DNA of 64,000 nt from Beta vulgaris subsp. vulgaris (taxonomy: Eukaryota; Streptophyta; Magnoliopsida; Caryophyllales; Amaranthaceae). The notes beneath the pieces were generated by a model. It searched no databases. It was not told the DNA's origin and saw only the letters and a list, made by a program, of their open reading frames with translations. The stretch lies in NCBI RefSeq assembly GCF_026745355.1, contig NC_079208.1, positions 22,994,622 through 23,058,621 of the forward strand. Direction: 5' to 3'. Within the stretch, counting starts at the first letter, position 1. The number at the start of each line of letters is the position of its first letter. Shown piece after piece: positions 34,896 through 48,742 of this stretch. The position numbers and the translations under genes were made by a program.

Positions 34896-35675
34896 ATGAA
34901 GAAACAAACAATATTTAGGGAGGGGAACAACTCGTAAGATATAGCTCGACAACGAGTGTTCCAAGCATATGATGATAGACAAATCAACATTACTCTCGCT
35001 ATATGCTTATGATGAAGGAACTGTAGCTTCCGAAACCAACGTAAAATGGTAAGTGTTTATGCTAAAATTTATCGCTTACGACGAAATTAAAGTTGTGGGA
35101 CGTGTTAACCAGATTATGTTAAAGACAATACGACAAAAGATTGTAAAGGGATCAAAGGGGATGAACAACGAAAATGGTGACGCGGAAAACCCCAATAAAG
35201 ATGGGTAAAAAACCGCGGGTGGTTGGATCCACCAAACTAATATATTTACTATTCTTTCTTTGTGACTTGACTGTCGTTACAAGAATGCTAAGTTCTCTCT
35301 AGCGTTTTTCCAATAATGTTGGAAAAAACTCGTCTAAGACCTCTCCCTCTCTTTTATATGCCTTCTTCTTTTCTTGGCTTTTTCATAATACAGAAATAAA
35401 TCTACTAATTATTACATTTATTCTTATGCTTCAATCATGGTATCTCCTTCACTTATGCTCCAACGTCTTGATTCACGCTCCTCAACGGCTGAATTTATGG
35501 CTTGTTATACTCCTTCCTTATTTACCGGACTGTTACTCTTTAATGCCCCAGCTCTAATCTCACGTCCTCTGCTGCGTCTTCGGGTCTAATTACTTCGTAG
35601 CTATGTCAGATGATCATGTCATCGAGTCATCGCGTCTTGCGTCAATGTCATCCTGTCAAAAAATTCAGCCATAAA
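34896..35675 (-). repeat. U4 Tat LTR remnant
   Basis: Starts on the - strand beside the polypurine tract (plus GTTTGCCCCCAATT, 35676). The expected TGTTATGG is CTTTATGG here because of a base loss. TATA-like CATATAAAAG at about plus 35351-35360. Type A internal variants. Confidence 0.65.
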
Positions 35676-36160
35676 GTTTGCCCCCAATTGTTGAAATCGG
35701 GGTGACACAAAACCCATGAGACAATTGTAAAAAATTTCTTAAATTAAAAGAAACTCTGTCAAAGTCATTAGGAAATCAAAAAATCACAAGATAAGTCTCT
35801 TTTTCAGTTTATAGAAAAGATTTCCAAGAAACACAAGAAGGAAAGGAGATCCGTTGAGCGGTTTATTTTTGTAGTTCAAGAGTCTCAAACTACAAAAGGT
35901 ATGTTTGTTTTTTTAAATTGTCGTTTTAATTATAACCGTTGGCCAATTGTCATGATTACTTCTTTTGTTATAAATAACTAAGGCGTTTTTAAATAACTCA
36001 ATCCTCACTCCAATTTCATCAAATCTTCCTCTCTCTTTAAGTAAGGCAACTTCCTTAACTTCATTATTCTCTCCGCCGGAAAAATCGATCGTTTGACACC
36101 AGGTAATTTCATCTTTTTTCGTTTTTCCCTTTAATTCGCTCTACTACTTCTACTGTTTTC

Positions 36161-38093
36161 ATGGCCCTAGTAGACGTAGCATTAGGACCTTTGTAAAGAA
36201 CCAAGAAAAATCGAAAGGGAAAGAGAAAGCTGTAGATCCGAGGGTAGAGAATGAGGATGAACTGTCAACGATGTATGAGGAGGACCTTTTAAGGTTCTTA
36301 GATTAGGGAATTTGCCCGAAAGACTGTCATTAGGAACGCTGAGTCTGACGAACCACCAAATTATGTCCTCCCAAATGGGTAGTGTTCCTATGAATACCCT
36401 TTCAAATAGGTCTTAGACTTCCCTTCACCCCTCTGCAAGGGATCTGATGCAAATTTACCAAATCAGTCCTGGGCAAATTATGCCCCAAGTCTGGAGGATT
36501 CTTAGTGTCATCGACAGGGACATCGTCATGAGAAGAGGCCTTCACCCTTCACGACCTACTGTTGCACTACGAAATTAGGGTTAAAGCAAAAAATAGGATA
36601 GCCCTACATGCAAAAGCGAGGTTAGAACCTCTGGTCGGGGGAATTCAATCAAATGACAGGGGTTGGAAGAACAGGTTTGTTTTTGTGAAGAGGTCGTCGC
36701 TAGGGGAAGCCGGGACGTCTTTGGTTGGCGGCTGGAAACCGAAGGTGTGTTTAATTTCAGTCTTTTTAAGTTCGTACTGTGTCGTTAACACTACTCTTAC
36801 ATCGTTTTACTGCAGGTCTTCCCTAAACTACTGTCGCATCGCGACGAGTCTTAGAGTCTTTGTGACAAGTTTCTGAAGGTCCGGAGGAAGATAGGCAGTT
36901 CAAAGGATTTTATTTGCTTCTCAAGACAGTTGTTCATCTATGGCATCTGGTTAGTCTATCTGTCTTTTACTTTTAAGTAGGACTTTCCAAGGAAGACCTC
37001 GCGTTACTAACTCTGGTACTCTTTTGAACAGGTTCATCAAGTCACGTCCTAGGGGAGTTTGAATGGTCAGGCGCTAGCTGAGATGCTGCGCAAACGTAAG
37101 AGGGAGTCTCATTGACGCGGCGTCCCTGTCGTCAGCGTCAACAAAGAAGGACACAACAGTCATCGTCCATTGTGGCGATGAACATGACGCCGTGTCTAAG
37201 GCGCCAAAACTGATTCCTGGCCCCTCCAGACAAGAGCGGGCCTTCCTACTCTGTGACCGTCCCTAACGACTTCATGTCGTTGAAGAGGTCCATATGGCCC
37301 GAGGCTGACAGGTTCCTTTTTCCCAGTGCCATGGAGAGGATCAAGGACCATACTCTTCCTCGCATGATGTCGGAACGGGCTAGAACTTCTATTTCAGGTA
37401 TAGACGCTTGTTTTTCCTTTGCGACACTAATATGCGATTTATGATAGTGACTTACGATTCTCCGAATGACACGCATCGTGTCTCTTTTTTTTGCAGTCTC
37501 TAACATCTCCTGATGGCTAAGAGGGAAGTTTCATCTCTGCTAAAGGGTCATCTGACCATGAAGCAGAGAATGGAGAAGGCTGAAATGGACGCAAAGTCCA
37601 AAGACGCTGAAGTGGAGTCTTGTAAGAAGACTATGAAAGGGAATGGGACACTCTGAAGAAGAATAGGAGGAGCTGGAAGAGATCAGGCAGAAGGCCTCTA
37701 AGCTGGAAGAATCTTCGCGTGAGGAGATCACGGCACTCCAGGCGACCGTTGACGCACAGAAGAATGAGCTGGACATGCTCGAGGCTGAAGTGACAACTGG
37801 GTCCGGCTAAGTTGATGCAGCAGTTTCTGATGAAGAGGACGGCGTCGTGGACGCCACAGAAGGACATCGACCTAGTCCTCAAGTACATGGGATCCATGAA
37901 GGATCTGATGGACGAAGAGGACTTGGTTGCGACGGCGGACTCTTCATCAAAGGTTGATGAAAACGCCTCATCTTGTGCCGGGTTCATAGCGTCAGACGTG
38001 CCACCTGACTCTGAAACTGAGAAGGAAGCTCCAGCCACTGTCTTACCAGCTGTTGCGTCAGAGAATGAAGCTGAAGAGGTTCCTGTCGTTTAG
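36161..38093 (+). pseudogene. U4 extra gene
   Basis: The start is reduced to ATGGCCCTAGTAG. Small indels break exons 1, 2, 3 and 4, including the coiled coil near 37639, 37664 and 37798. The TGA/TAG pattern shared by the other units is still visible around 36529, although base losses move the TGA out of frame and delete the second. The last 93 codons (37812 onward) match other copies to TAG 38091. TATA box at 35969. Confidence 0.82.
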
Positions 38094-38858
38094 TTTTTAG
38101 GTCCTTTATATCACCCCCTCCTATCTAAAAATTATTCAAACTTTTGTTATAGGTCACTTGAAAGAGTGACCGTTAGTACTGCTACTTTTGGGTCACCCAC
38201 GGGGTGGCCATAACTATTTGTCGTTTTAAACTCTTTTTTTTTTTGGGTCACCTACGGGGGTGACCTTACGGTTGACGCTTTTGAACTTGCAAAAAATTGT
38301 TCTTATGCTCTGTTTTATATTGCATGTATGTGTCTCAGTCGTTATTCTGGCGTTCCTAGAGGATGGTCGGGGCGCTCAGTAAGCCATCGTTAGTCGTTCG
38401 GAAGTAATACTTTGAACTTATTAAAAGCCATCGTTGATCGTTCAGACGTATCGTTTGGACTTAGTCAGAGCCATTATTGGTCGTTCAGACGTATCGTTTG
38501 GACTAGATGACTTTACAATACATATAGGGAATACATAAAAACTTACATGTGTTTGTCAAAGAGATAGACGAGATGTCGTCAGCAGTTGTAGCCTTTAAAT
38601 GACTATGCCCCTGTCATAACGTCAGCTGAGGCAATAGTGGACCAAAAGACTTTACAGGGTAGCAAAAAATCATCGCAACGTAATCAAGATGGACGGGAGC
38701 AGCTTCCCTGCAATTCAATAACACCCAGTGAGAGAACACTACGGTCGCTGGAAACTAGCGACACAGATATAATAGCATTACCATCTATCTATATCTCTCT
38801 ACATATATCTATATATATATATATATATCTTTTTTTTTTACTGGGAAAACAAAGCTTG
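38094..38858. other. U4 spacer between convergent genes
   Basis: Hairpins at 38152-38265, direct repeats at 38382-38503 and a TA microsatellite at about 38809-38828. Confidence 0.7.
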
Positions 38859-41010
38859 CTACCTAGCTTGAAAGTAGTATCGTTTGAGGTGCGTGGCATT
38901 CCAGCTACGTGGCACGGAGCTTCTGTCATGTCGGACCAATTGGTAGGCCCCGTTGCCTATCACTTTACTAATTTGATACGGTCCTTCCCACTTCTGTCCT
39001 AGCTTACCAGCGTTAGCCTCTTGTGTGTTCTGGAATACTTTCCTTAAGACCCAGTCTCCTTCGACGAAGGATTTGGCTTGGACGTTCTTGTTAAAGCTCC
39101 TCGTGACTATTTGCTGCTGGGCTGCCATGCGTACCAACGCTGCGTCGCGCAACTTCTTAATGATATCTAGGTCGTTTATCAATTCATCGCAGTTCTGTCG
39201 CTCTGTCGCTAGGCTGCACCTTGCAGTTGGGACGCTCACCTCCGAAGGCAGGACAACCTCACAACCATAGACTAGTGAGAATGGTGTTTGTCCAGTCGCA
39301 GTGCGTGGTGTCGTGCGATTTGCCCATGAGATGGAAGGCAACGCCTCCGCCCATTTACCTTTCTTGGCCGTGAGTCGCTTCTTCAAGGAGTCAATGATCG
39401 TCTTGTTGCTGAACTCAGCCTGTCCATTGGCTTGCGGGTATCTTGGTATTGACATTAACAACGCTATGCCCCATTCATCGCAGAAACGTTTTGTCTCGTT
39501 GCTAATGAACTGCGACCCATTGTCGCATACTATCTCGGACGGAACACCAAACCTGCAAATGATGTTAGTGTATAAAAAAGAAATCATTTCCTTATCGCGT
39601 TCCTGTTGAAAAGAACCTACTTCAATCCACTTAGAAAAGTAGTCAGTTAGTGCCAACATAAAGACCTTCTAACCTGGGGCTGGAGGTAATTTGCCAACTA
39701 TATCCATGCCCAATTTCATGAAAGGCCAAGGTGTTAGAGTAGGATGCAAAGGTTCACATGGTTTGTGCGTCATACCTGCATGTCGTTGACAACTATCGCA
39801 CTTGGCGACATACCTTATTGCGTCCTTCCTCATTGTGGGCCAATAATAGCCCATGCGCAATACCCTATTGGATAAGCTGCATCCTTCTGAGTGACTTCCA
39901 CAAGTGCCTTCCTGCATGTCCTTCAGGACTTGCCCCCACTGATCCTTCTCCAAAAAGCGCAAGTAGGGGCCCGCGGCAGACCTTTTGAACAGTACTCCTT
40001 GAATGAGTACGTATCCCGACGCGTGCTTCCGCCTTATCTGTTGGGGGTACATCATAAGCAAGGAAATCATAAAATGGTTTTGTCCAGCTGATACTTACTT
40101 CCTGGGCGTCAGGGTCGCTCTCAGGTGCGAGATTATCGATGTTCTGACAACCCATGATTGTCTCGAAGCTAGTTCGGCCGTCGTTGTTGACAGCGTCTTC
40201 CGATGCTCCTAGCGATAGCAAGGCTTGTCAAATGAACAATAGGGACGGAGTAAACGAAACGTCCGTTAAAGAAGATCTGAGATCAGCCAATGCGTCTGCT
40301 TGCGTATTCTGGTCCCTAGGTATCTGCAAAATGTCAAATGAATTAAACACTTTACTTTTACTCTGAGCTATTTCTAAATACATGGCCATTTTAGAGTCTT
40401 TTGCTGCGAATTCGCCTTTGACTTGGCTGACTATCAACAGTGAATCGCTGAAGACTTTTAATGCTTTTGCTCCCATGTCCTCTACTAACGTCATTACAGC
40501 TATGAGTGCCTTGTACTCGGCTTCGTTATTCGTTGCTCTTAACTCACAGCAAATGGCTCGTACTATCTTGCCCCTTGTGGTGACTTTAGCATAATGCCTA
40601 GACCTGCACCACGAAAATGAAAAGATATATCAACAAACAATATCCAAGAGTCGTCGTTCACTTGATTAATCCTTGCGACTTCGTCGTCCGCAAGCTTTTC
40701 TAGCTCTGGGCTAAAGTCTGCCACAAAATCTGCCAAAGCTTGTGACTTGACAGCGGTTCTTGGATGAAACTGGATATCGTACACGCTGAGTGCTATTGCC
40801 CACTTGCTCATGCGACCTGTCAATTCTGGGTGTCGCAAGACAGACTTGATAGGATAATTATCATAAACAACAATATGTGTTTCGAAATATTGCCTAAGCT
40901 TTTTAACAACTACGACTATGGCTAAAATGAGCTTTTCTAATGAAGAATACCTGGTCTCCGCGTCTAGCAGAGACTTACTGACATAGTAGATTGGTAGCTG
41001 CTGGCTCTCC
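38859..41010 (-). pseudogene. U4 Tat integrase and dual RNase H fragment
   Basis: The best-preserved integrase core and C-terminus of the array: open from 39659 to the stop at 38859 (266 codons), with [25 protein letters not shown] and WEGPYQISKV. The shared TAG (39671-39669) separates it from the zinc region, which is open to 40070 and has MQEG in place of MHEG. The second RNase H is split by base losses near 40145 and 40248 and by a frameshift near 40571. The gypsy RNase H tail is open at 41039-40563. Pol ends at 41010. Confidence 0.92.
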
Positions 41011-42590
41011 TCGTAAGGAAAATGCATTATTTTTTGCATGTTATATCGTGCTCATATTATTATTCATTAGCCAAAAGATAGTGTTATTATGCATAATGCA
41101 TATTTAAAATATTTCTTATGTCAGTATATGATGTTGCTTGTTAGTAGTGGTAGATATGTGCGTGGATCATGAATATGGATATTTTATGTTGCTCCTATTA
41201 ACAAGAAAAGCCCCAACATATATTTGGGTACCAAAAAAAAAAAGAACTTTCTTATTTTGCAGGTAATGTGAAAGGAATTGAGATATCTTGATGTAGAGGT
41301 TAGTTGTTTCTAGAAAGTAGTTCTAGACATGAGTTCATATGACTACGAAATCTAGAAAAAGTATGTAAAAGGTGAACATATTTCCTAGGAAATTGGTAAT
41401 AATCTTTACATACTATATATCTTGGTCATTATTATTCTCAAATTTGATTTTCGATTTAATACATGATTGTAGAAGGTTGTGAAAGAGAAGTTGTTTTAGG
41501 ATTGTTACATATATATGAATTATTTCAATCTAACTTCACTTCAAGTTTTGGTGCAAGTATAATTATATTTTGTGGGTTTGTCTACAGATATAATTAATAT
41601 TGGTAAAGGAACTTATGGATGTAATAAGAGAATGATCGTCAGTTCCTCTGAAAGGAACATACGTATTGACACAACTAAATTGATTCAAACGAACTCTAAT
41701 ATAATCACAGAACATAGTAATTAAGCATGAATCAACATTTAACTGATACTCATGTCCTAATGATAGCATAAGTTCAAGGATAAAATTTAGGATTTTTTTT
41801 TAAAAAAAAAGGATTTTGACTAAGTTAAATCATTTTAAAGAATTTTTTTTTTATAAAAAGTTTTAAATAAAAAAATTTAATCTTTTATATTTAAAGAAAA
41901 ACCTTCTTAGATATTATTAAAAAGAACTAAAATTTATTTTTTATGCTGAACAATTTCCTAGAATTCAGGAAAGTGAGATACTAGATATAACACGTTCAAT
42001 TGAACGTATACAAAGTGGTGCATGATGTGTTTGTTCCTCACGGAAAGAAACAACGTGTAAATCCATGATCCTATGATCTAATCTCGCGTTTAATCCAAAT
42101 AATCGACTATTATATAGGATCTTAATTGATGAAGCTTTAACTGTACCTGACTAAGTGCTTAAGTGAGTTAAGTAATTAAAGTCTCAGTGCATTTATTCTC
42201 TTATAATAGCCAATTGTTCCTATTGTCTACTTATTTTATTTCCATTAAATTAAATGCATAAAATCATTTTTATAAAAATCAAGAAACATTGACTATTGAT
42301 TTGAAGAAAGCGATGGTAGACTAAGATTAGTGGAACTGTTAAATGGTATAGAAACATACCAACATTAGGCACAAGTTCCAATTCTTTTGAAATTAATCTT
42401 AGTTCACTTGAACAAAGCAGAAGTTCCTTTTCATATGAGACTATACTTTTTAAGGAACTTTATTTCATTATATGCTTTAACTATATTATCTCTTTTGACT
42501 AACCTACAAATATTAAAATGCACAAATAATTTTTCTTTTGGGTTCACTTTACGGATTATATTTCTTAGTTTATGAACAACAAATGAAGAA
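41011..42590. other. U5 AT-rich segment
   Basis: Same segment as 19606-21190 with small run-length changes and one altered spot near 42560 (ATGAACAACAAATG for ATGACAACCCAAAATG). No gene supported. Confidence 0.55.
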
Positions 42591-43374
42591 ACAAACAATA
42601 TTTAGGGAGGGGAACAACTCGTAAGATATAGCTCGACAACGAGTGTTCCAAGCATATGATGATAGACAAATCAACATTACTCTCGCTATATGCTTATGAT
42701 GAAGGAACTGTAGCTTCCGAAACCAACGTAAAATGGTAAGTGTTTATGCTAAAATTTATCGCTTACGACGAAATTAAAGTTGTGGGACGTGTTAACCAGA
42801 TTATGTTAAAGATAATACGACAAAAGATTGTAAAGGGATCAAAGGGGATGAACATACGAAAATGGTGACGCGGAAAACCCCAATAAAGATGGGTAAAAAA
42901 CCGCGGGTGGTTGGATATCCACCAAACTAATATATTTACTATCTTTCTTTGTGACTTGACTGTCGTTACAGAATGCTAAGTTCTCTCTAGCGTTTTTCCA
43001 ATAATGTTGTGTAAAAACTCGTCTAAGACCTCTCCCTCTCTTTTATATGCCTTCTTCTTTTTCTTGGCTTTTTCAATGAATACAGAAATAAATCTACTAA
43101 TTATTACGTTTATTCTTATGCTTCAATCATGGTGATCTCCTTCACTTATGCTCCAACGTCTTGATTCACGCTCCTCAACGGCTCAATTTATGGCTTGTTA
43201 TACTCCTTCCTTATTTAGCCGGACTTTTACTCTTTAATGCCCCAGCTCTAATCTCACGTCCTCTGCTGCGTCTTCGGGTCTTAATTACTTCGTAGCTATG
43301 TCAGATGGTATCATGTCATCGAGTCATCGCGTCATTGAGTCAATGTCATCCTGTCAAAAAATTCAGCCATAACA
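42591..43374 (-). repeat. U5 Tat LTR remnant
   Basis: Starts TGTTATGG on the - strand at 43374 beside the polypurine tract. Internal blocks as in U2. Left limit approximate. Confidence 0.65.
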
Positions 43375-43869
43375 GTTTGCCCCCAATTGTTGAAATCGGG
43401 GTGACACAAAACCCATGAGACAATTGTAAAAAATTTCTTAAATTAAAAGAAACTCTGTCAATGTCATTAGGAAATCAAAAAATCACAAGATAAGTCTTAC
43501 TTTTGTCAGTTTATAGAAAAGATTTCCAAGGAAACACAAGGAAGGTAAAGGAGATCCGTTCGAGCGGTTCATTTTTTGTAGTTCAAGAGTCTCAAACTAC
43601 AAAATTAGTTTTTGTTTTTTAAATTGTCGTTTTAATTATAACCGTTGGCCCAATTGTCATGATTACTTCTTGTTGGTATAAATAACTAAGGCAGTTTTAA
43701 ATAACTCAATCTTCACTCCAATTTCATCAAATCTTCCTCTCTCTTTAAGTAAGGCAACTTCCTTAACTTCTATTATTCTCTCCGCCGGAAAAATCGATCG
43801 TTTGACACCAGGTAATTTCATACTTTTTCGTTTTTCCCTTTAATTCGCTCTACTACTTCTACTGTTTTC

Positions 43870-45821
43870 ATGGCACCTAGTAGACGTAGCATTAGGACCT
43901 TTGTAAAGAACCAAGAAAAATCGAAATGGAAAGAGAAAGCTGTAGATCCGAGGGTAGAGAATGAGGATGAACTGTCAACGATGTATGAGGAGGACCTTTT
44001 AAGGTTCTTAGATTTAGGGAATTTGCCCGAAAGAACTGTCATTAGGAACGCTGAGTCTGACGAACCACCATAATTATGTCCTCCCAAATGGGTAGTGTTC
44101 TATGAATACCCTTTCAAGATAGGTCTTAGACTTCCCTTCACCCCTCTAGCAAGGATCTGATGCAAATTTACCAAATCAGTCCTGGGCAAATTATGCCCAA
44201 GTCTGGAGGATTCTTAGTGTCATCGACAGGGTAACATCGTCATGAGAAGAGGCCTTCACCCTTCACGACCTACTGCTGCCTACGAAATTAGGGTTAAAGC
44301 AAAAAATAGGATAGCCCTACATGCAAAAGCGAGGTTAGAACCTCTGGTCGGGGGAATTCAATCAAATGACAGAGGTTGGAAGAACAGGTTTGTTTTTGTG
44401 AAGAGGTCGTCGCTAGGGGAAGCCGGGACGTCTTTGGTTGGCGGCTGGAACACCGAAGGTGTGTTTAATTTCAGTCTTTTTAAGTTCGTACTGTGTCGTT
44501 AACACTACTCTTACATCGTTTTTACTGCAGGTCTTAGCCCTAAACTACTGTCGCATCGCGACGAGTCTTAGAGTCTTTGTGACAAGTTTTTGAAGGTACC
44601 GGAGGAAGATAGGCAGTTCCATAAGGATTTTATTTGCTTCTCAAGACAGTTGTTCATCTATGGCATCTGGTTAGTCTATCTGTCTTTTACTTTTAAGTAG
44701 GACTTTCCAAGGAAGAACCTCGCGTTACTAACTCTGGTACCTTTTGAACAGGTTCATCATAGTCACGTCCTAGGGGGAGTTTGAATGGTCAGGCGCTAGC
44801 TGAGATGCTGCGCAAAGTAAGAGGGAGTCCTCTATTGACGCGGCGTCCCTGTCGTCAGCGTCAACAAAGAAGGACACAACAGTCATCGTCCTTGGGCGAT
44901 GAACATGACGCCGTGTCTAAGGCGCGCAAAACTGACTTCCTGGCCCCTCCGACAAGAGCGGGCCTTCCTACTCTGTGACCGTCCCTAACGACTTCATGTC
45001 GTTGAAGAGGTCCATATGGCCTGAGGCTGACAGGTTCCTTTTTCCCAGTGCCATGGAGAGGATCAAGGACCATACTCTTCCTCGCATGATGTCGGACGGG
45101 CTAGAACTTCTATTTCAGGTATAGACGCTTGTTTTTCCTTTGCGACACTAATATGCGATTTATGATAGTGACTTACGATTCTCCGAATGACACGCATCGT
45201 GTCTCTTTTTTTTTGCAGTCTTCTCAACATCTCCTGATGGCTAAGAGGGAAGTTTCATCTCTGCTAAAGGGTCATCTGACCATGAAGCAGAGAATGGAGA
45301 AGGCTGAAATGGACGCAAAGTCCAAAGACGCTGAAGTGGAGTCTTGTAAGAAGACTATGAAGGAGATGGGGGACACTCTGAAGAAGAATGAGGAGGAGCT
45401 GGAAGAGATCAGGCAGAAGGCCTCTAAGCTGGAAGAATCTTCGCGTGAGGAGATCACGGCACTCCAGGCGACCGTTGACGCACAGAAGAATGAGCTGGAC
45501 ATGCTCGAGGCTGAAGTGACAACTAGGGTCCGGGCTAAGTTGATGCAGCAGTTTCTGATGAAGAGGACGGCGTCGTGGACGCCACAGAAGGACATCGACC
45601 TAGTCCTCAAGTACATGGGATCCATGAAGGATCTGATGGACGAAGAGGACTTGGTTGCGACGGCGGACTCTTCATTAAAGGTTGATGAAAACGCCTCATC
45701 TTGTGCCGGGTTCATAGCGTCAGACGTGCCACCTGACTCTGAAACTGAGAAGGAAGCTCCAGCCACTGTCTTACCAGCTGTTGCGTCAGAGAATGAAGCT
45801 GAAGAGGTTCCTGTCGTTTAG
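43870..45821 (+). pseudogene. U5 extra gene
   Basis: Exon 1 frame is kept to TAA at 44071. The shared TGA (about 44243) follows, and base losses near 44279 and 44813 shift exons 1 and 3. Exon 4 is intact to TAG 45819, with the full coiled coil. TATA box at 43677. Confidence 0.85.
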
Positions 45822-46590
45822 TTTTTAGGTCCTTTATATCATCCCCCCTCCTATCTAAAAATTATTCAAACTTTTGTTATAGGTCACTTGAAAGAGTGAC
45901 CGTTAGTACTGTACTTTTGGGTCACCCACGGGGGTGGCCATAACTATTTGTCGTTTTAAACTCTTTTTTTTTTTGGGTCACCTACGGGGGTGACCATTAC
46001 GTTGACGCTTTTGAACTTGCAAAAAATTGTTCTTATGTCTCTGTTTTATATTGCATGTATGTGTCTCAGTCGTTATTCTGGCGTTCCTAGAGGATGGTCG
46101 GGCGCTCAGTAAGCCATCGTTAGTCGTTCGGAAGTAATACTTTGAACTTATTAAAAGCCATCGTTGATCGTTCAGACGTATCGTTTGGACTTAGTCAGAG
46201 CCATTATTGGTCGTTCAGACGTATCGTTTGGACTAGATGACTTTACAATACATATAGGGAATACATAAAAACTTACATGTGTTTGTCAAAGAGATAGACG
46301 AGATGTCGTCAGCAGTTGTAGCCTTTAAATGACTATGCCCCTGTCATAACGTCAGCTGAGGCAATAGTGGACCAAAAGACTTTACAGGGTAGCAAAAAAT
46401 CATCGCAACGTAATCAAGATGGACGGGAGCAGCTTCCCTGCAATTCAATAACACCCAGTGAGAGAACACTACGGTCGCTGGAAACTAGCGACACAGATAT
46501 AATAGCATTACCATCTATCTATATCTCTCTACATATATCTATATATATATATATTATATCTTTTATTTTTTACTGGGAAAACAAAGCTTG
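45822..46590. other. U5 spacer between convergent genes
   Basis: Hairpins at 45882-45995 (the second here has five G, ACGGGGGTGGCC), direct repeats at 46112-46233 and a TA microsatellite at about 46541-46558. Confidence 0.7.
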
Positions 46591-48742
46591 CTACCTAGCT
46601 TGAAAGTAGTATCGTTTGAGGTGCGTGGCATTCCAGCTACGTGGCACGGAGCTTCTGTCACGTCGGACCAATTGGTAGGCCCCGTTGCCTATCACTTACT
46701 AATTTGATACGGTCCTTCCCACTTCTGTCCTAGCTTACCAGCGTTAGCCTCTTGTGTGTTCTGGAATACTTTCCTTAAGACCCAGTCTCCTTCGACGAAG
46801 GATTTGGCTTGGACGTTCTTGTTAAAGCTCCTCGTGACTATTTGCTGCTGGGCTGCCATGCGTACCAACGCTGCGTCGCGCAACTCCTTAATGATATCTA
46901 GGTCGTTTATCAATTCATCGCAATTCTGTCGCTCTGTCGCTAGGCTGCACCTTGCAGTTGGGACGCTCACCTCCGAAGGCAGGACAACCTCACAACCATA
47001 GACTAGTGAGAATGGTGTTTGTCCAGTCGCAGTGCGTGGTGTCGTGCGATTTGCCCATGAGATGGAAGGCAACGCCTCCGCCCATTTACCTTTCTTGGCC
47101 GTGAGTCGCTTCTTCAAGGAGTCAATGATCGTCTTGTTGCTGAACTCAGCCTGTCCATTGGCTTGCGGGTATCTTGGTATTGACATTAACAACGCTATGC
47201 CCCATTCATCGCAGAAACGTTTTGTCTCGTTGCTAATGAACTGCGACCCATTGTCGCATACTATCTCGGACGGAACACCAAACCTGCAAATGATGTTAGT
47301 GTATAAAAAGAAATCATTTCTATCGCGTTCCTGTTGAAAAGAACCTACTTCAATCCACTTAGAAAAGTAGTCAGTTAGTGCCAACATAAAGACCTTCTAA
47401 CCTGGGGCTGGAGGTAATTTGCCAACTATATCCATGCCCATTTCATGAAAGGCCAAGGTGTTAGAGTAGGATGCAAAGGTTCACATGGTTTGTTGCGTCA
47501 TACCTGCATGTCGTTGACAACTATCGCACTTGGCGACATACCTTATTGCGTCCTTCCTCATTGTGGGCCAATAATAGCCCATGCGCAATACCCTATTGGA
47601 TAAGCTGCATCCTTCTGAGTGACTTCCACAAGTGCCTTCCTGCATGTCCTTCAGGACTTGCCCCCACTGATCCTTCTCCAAAGAGCGCAAGTAGGGGCCC
47701 GCGGCAGACCTTTTGAACAGTACTCCTTGAATGAGTACGTATCCCGACGCGTGCTTCCGCCTTATCTGTTGGGGGTACATCATTAGCAAGGAAATCATAA
47801 AATGGTTTTGTAAAGCTGATACTTACTTCCTGGGCGTCAGGGTCGCTCTCAGGTGCGAGATTATCGATGTTACTGACAACCCCATGATTGTCTCGAAGCT
47901 GTTCGGCCGTCGTTGTGACAGCGTCTTCGATGCTCCTAGCGATAGCAAGGCTTGTCAAATGAACAATAGGGACGGACGTAAACGAAACGTCCGTTAAAGA
48001 AGATCTGAGATCAGCCAATGCGTCTGCTTGCGTATTCTGGTCCCTAGGTATCTGCAAAATGTCAAATGAATTAAACACTTTACTTTTACTCTGAGCTATT
48101 TCTAAATACATGGCCATTTTAGAGTCTTTTGCTGCGAATTCGCCTTTGACTTGGCTGACTATCAACAGTGAATCGCTGAAGACTTTTAATGCTTTTGCTC
48201 CCATGTCCTCTACTAACGTCATTACAGCTATGAGTGCCTTGTACTCGGCTTCGTTATTCGTTGCTCTTAACTCACAGCAAATGGCTCGTACTATCTTGCC
48301 CCCTTGTGGTGACTTTAGCATAATGCCTAGACCTGCACCACGAAAATGAAAAGATATATCAACAAACAATATCCAAGAGTCGTCGTTCACTTGATTAATC
48401 CTTGCGACTTCGTCGTCCGCAAGCTTTTCTAGCTCTGGGCTAAAGTCTGCCACAAAATCTGCCAAAGCTTGTGACTTGACAGCGGTTCTTGGATGAAACT
48501 GGATATCGTACACGCTGAGTGCTATTGCCCACTTGCTCATGCGACCTGTCAATTCTGGGTGTCGCAAGACAGACTTGATAGGATAATTAGTCATAACGAC
48601 AACAATATGTGTTTCGAAATATTGCCTAAGCTTTTTAACAACTACGACTATGGCTAAAATGAGCTTTTCTAATGAAGAATACCTGGTCTCCGCGTCTAGC
48701 AGAGACTTACTGACATAGTAGATTGGTAGCTGCTGGCTCTCC
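46591..48742 (-). pseudogene. U5 Tat integrase and dual RNase H fragment
   Basis: Longest open RNase H frame of the array: from the boundary to beyond 47950 it encodes both the gypsy RNase H tail and the complete archaeal-type RNase H with FVDISF, NNEAEYKAL, FSDSLL and QADALADL. A frameshift near 47773 precedes the integrase zinc region (MQEGTCGSH). The shared TAG lies at 47399-47397. The core is open from 47387 to about 46692 with DD35E complete. A base loss near 46697 disrupts the C-terminus. Confidence 0.93.

Larger units (their letters stand above)
34896..41010. mobile_element. Array unit U4 (type A, left part lost in gap)
   Basis: Shares type A variants with U1: GGG in the SKGK codon, ATTACATT in the LTR, GTCCAGCTG and CATAAGC in pol. 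It does not carry the U1 deletion in the part visible. From 35100 to 38350 it has dozens of one-base losses or gains absent from all other units, most simply explained by poorly polished sequence beside the gap. Confidence 0.9.
41011..48742. mobile_element. Array unit U5 (complete, 7732 bp, type B)
   Basis: Full unit between two boundaries, with type B variants throughout. It shares AAGATAATACG and CGCAAAGTAAG with U3. Confidence 0.95.

Noticed and set aside
34148..34990. Long open frames across the gap on both strands
   Set aside because: They consist mostly of N translated as X and have no meaning.
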